Positions 27,965 through 30,124 of a stretch of DNA of 30,124 nt are shown piece by piece. Below the pieces are notes generated by a model. It was not told the origin of the DNA and did not search any database. It worked only from the letters and a program-made list of their open reading frames with translations. Each line of letters opens with the position of its first letter. Position 1 is the stretch's first letter. Location of the stretch: contig BJOX01000176.1 in the NCBI GenBank assembly GCA_009731375.1, positions 22,636 through 52,759 of the forward strand. The letters are read 5' to 3'. Source of the DNA: Paulinella micropora. Its lineage: Eukaryota > Cercozoa > Imbricatea > Euglyphida. The position numbers and the translations under genes were made by a program.

Positions 27965-29756
27965 GCATGCATACATACATACATACATACATACATACAT
28001 ACGTACATGCATGCACGCATGCATGCGTACGTAGGTACGTACGTTACGTTACGTACGTACGTTACATTACGTACGTACGTTACGTTACGTACGTACGTTA
28101 CGTAACGTTACGTTACGTTACGTAACGTAACGTAACGTAACGTAACGTACGTACGTACGTACATACATACATACATACATACATGCATACAGACCTACAT
28201 ACATACATACCTACATACCTACATACATACATACATACATACATACATACATACATGCATGCATACCCTATTTCGCGGCGCACGAGTGCAGTGTGTGCGG
28301 TCTTGAGCGTGATGCGGGAGCGCAGAGTGTGCTCCACGCCGCCCGGGTACTTCTTGATCTTCCACCGTATCTTCCGCTGCTTCTGGTCGTACTCGACCGA
28401 CTGGCCCGCCACCGCCATACCCAGATCAGACACCTGCCACCACCGACCAGAACATACAGAATAACTCACATAACATATACACATATGTGCATCGCCATCC
28501 AGATCAGACACCTGCCACCACCGACCAGAACATACAGCATAACTCACATAACATATACACATATGTGCATCGCCACCCAGATCAGACACCTGCCACCACC
28601 GACCAGAACATACAGAATAACTCACATAACATATACACATATGTGCATCGCCACCCAGATCAGACACCTGCCACCTCCGACCAGAACATACAGAATAACT
28701 CACATAACATATACAGATATGTGCATCGCCACCCAGATCAGACACCTGCAACCACCGACCAGAACATACAGAACAACTCACATAACATATACACATATGT
28801 GCATCGCCACCGCCATACCCAGGTCAGACACCTGCCACCACCGACCAGAACATACAGAATAATAACTCACATAACATATATACATGTATGCATCGCCGGT
28901 CGGAAACCTGCCACCAACCATCAGAACATACAGAATAATAACTTGAATAACAGATACACATATATGGATTTCCACCGTTATACCAAGGGCAGACATATGT
29001 CATCAACCACCAGCACATGCATGACATACAAGCGTATTGGCGGCACCACAGCCACACCCCAGAACACACATAATATACACGCAGTTGCACCACAAGCGCC
29101 ATACCCAGGTCACAGACCTGCCAAAGAACGAAACAGCGACTTAGCATTACCAAGCTTCAGACGTGATAGACAGATAAATAGATACGTCGGTGTTTGAGTG
29201 GCCAAGTGGGTAGGTCAATGGATGGATGGATAGATGTGTCTGTGTGTGTATGTATGCTGGATGGTCAGATAGAGAGATGACCACACTGCCTGTTTCTTTA
29301 GGCATGGGAACTTCGATCATCACATTGCCACCCCTGCACACATGCAACAGATTCCCACACATAACCACCCCTAGACGTATATAGCACACATATGTCTCAC
29401 AAGGCCCCCACACATNNNNNNNNNNACACACACGCACCCACCCACACACACACACACACACAGACACGTTCATGGTGTCAAGAAACGTATGCGTGTGTGC
29501 CGTGCTCACCAGTTGTGGTCGGGTATGTCCGCCCGAATTTTGATGACCAACTCCACCTAGATAACATATACATGGTACATTATCTAAGATAGACAATAAA
29601 AGATAACAACAAGCAGCAGTGGCAACAATAGAAACAGTATCAACCAAGCACGGAAACGAAGGAGGGAAAAAAAAGGAGGAAAGAAAAGGGCGGGACTTTG
29701 TAAGGCGTGACAAGTTCGAAGAAAGGGAAGATCCGAAACGGAACACGGAACTCACC
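26203..29756 (-). CDS. AP4M1: AP-4 complex mu subunit, C-terminal mu-homology domain (partial)
   Basis: Six minus-strand exons with matching phase: 29756-29697 ([20 protein letters not shown]), 29556-29510 ([15 protein letters not shown]), 29333-29282 ([17 protein letters not shown]), 28433-28267 ([20 protein letters not shown] ... [16 protein letters not shown] ... REI), 27600-27544 ([18 protein letters not shown]), 26729-26681 ([16 protein letters not shown]), then terminal exon 26247-26203 ([17 protein letters not shown]). Adaptor mu subunits bind sorting signals such as YxxPhi through this domain at the trans-Golgi network. The ending [18 protein letters not shown] is characteristic of AP-4 rather than AP-1/2/3, whose ends differ (for example the AP-2 type WVRYIxRSGxYExR). 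The N-terminal longin part and upstream exons lie beyond the right edge. Introns contain tandem exon-edge copies. Confidence 0.92.
26248..27543 (-). repeat. CTAT/CCTA, GTTAT, ATGT and GT microsatellites in AP-4 mu introns
   Basis: GTTTAT-like 26265-26350, CTAT/CCTA 26410-26672, exon 26681-26729, ATGT, a TTATG/TTACG pentanucleotide array 26785-26960, ATGT 26960-27150, CG 27150-27168, GT 27166-27260, ATGT 27260-27380, GATT/GGTT units 27415-27540. Confidence 0.9.
27601..28266 (-). repeat. GATA and ACGT/GTTAC arrays with a degenerate donor-edge exon copy
   Basis: GATA 27615-27775; a degraded copy of the 3' edge of exon 28267-28433 with donor at 27781-27843; GATA 27885-27963; ACAT; an ACGT/GTTAC self-complementary array 28020-28160; ACAT 28160-28260. 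Confidence 0.9.
28434..29130 (-). repeat. 78-bp tandem array of the acceptor edge of an AP-4 mu exon
   Basis: The true exon edge (CCAGATCAGACACCTGCC on the plus strand, from 28421) recurs at 28499, 28577, 28655 and 28733 with a 78-bp period. It recurs at 28819 with 8 extra exon bases, and in decayed form near 28895, 28983 and 29105. Each unit carries intronic sequence, the CAG acceptor and the first 14-20 bases of the exon. In minus orientation the four regular units are open in the exon's frame, each reading [11 protein letters not shown] and then a CSGRWWQ ending. Confidence 0.95.
29334..29509 (-). other. AP-4 mu intron with CA run and 10-N gap
   Basis: Mostly unique sequence with CA repeats 29426-29465 and N 29416-29425. 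No additional exon seen. Confidence 0.6.

Positions 29757-30124
<368 letters not shown>

Noticed and set aside
28113-28796. 227-codon minus ORF as an independent repeat protein
   Set aside because: It is the in-frame tandem array plus the true AP-4 mu exon; the Met start is arbitrary.
28421-29130. CRISPR array, because of regularly spaced repeats
   Set aside because: The whole 78-bp unit repeats with no unique spacers, and it contains a eukaryotic splice acceptor and exon edge.
29147-29755. 202-codon minus ORF
   Set aside because: It overlaps three AP-4 mu exons in the wrong frame and crosses a gap; the spliced exons give a recognisable mu-homology domain.

Overview
The window is nuclear DNA from an intron-rich eukaryote. 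It carries an AP-4 adaptor mu subunit, an SH3 scaffold gene built from many mini-exons, a Ty3/gypsy retrotransposon and very heavy simple-sequence DNA. AP-4 is absent from most fungi but present in plants, animals, amoebozoans and unicellular holozoans. I therefore infer a protist-grade eukaryote, possibly a unicellular relative of animals; the species cannot be told from the sequence. UGA is used as a terminator (AP-4 mu), so the code looks standard.

Layout. 1-600 is AT-rich and holds one small intact ORF (minus strand) of the FGKYKGK type. 767-866 and 11263-11701 are two halves of one minus-strand coding region split by a 10.4 kb LTR retrotransposon (867-11262). The element has 97%-identical 247/246 bp LTRs, a 4-bp target duplication, a polypurine tract, a candidate primer-binding site and intact gag and pol. 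Gag and pol are in the same frame and separated only by one UGA followed by CGG. A short leucine-rich-repeat exon (minus) lies at about 12.0 kb.

From about 12.2 to 24.7 kb a plus-strand gene can be assembled by hand from GT/AG boundaries with matching codon phase. It encodes a helical, coiled-coil-like N-terminal part, a Ser/Pro/Ala-rich linker and two C-terminal SH3 domains. From 29.8 down to 26.2 kb a minus-strand gene can be assembled the same way. It encodes the C-terminal mu-homology domain of AP-4 mu and continues beyond the right edge. The two genes are convergent, with an AT-rich spacer (24.7-25.8 kb) between them.

The main observation is how the introns of these two unrelated genes are built. 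They consist of microsatellites in which pieces of the neighbouring exon edge are repeated. Copies containing an acceptor plus the exon 5' part lie upstream of the true exon; copies containing the exon 3' part plus a donor lie downstream. I count eight such families on both strands, including two inverted copies. In AP-4 mu the repeated unit is 78 bp (26 codons), free of stops and in frame with the true exon. Seven runs of N, several flanked by homopolymer C or dinucleotide runs, warn that assembly artefacts must be excluded.
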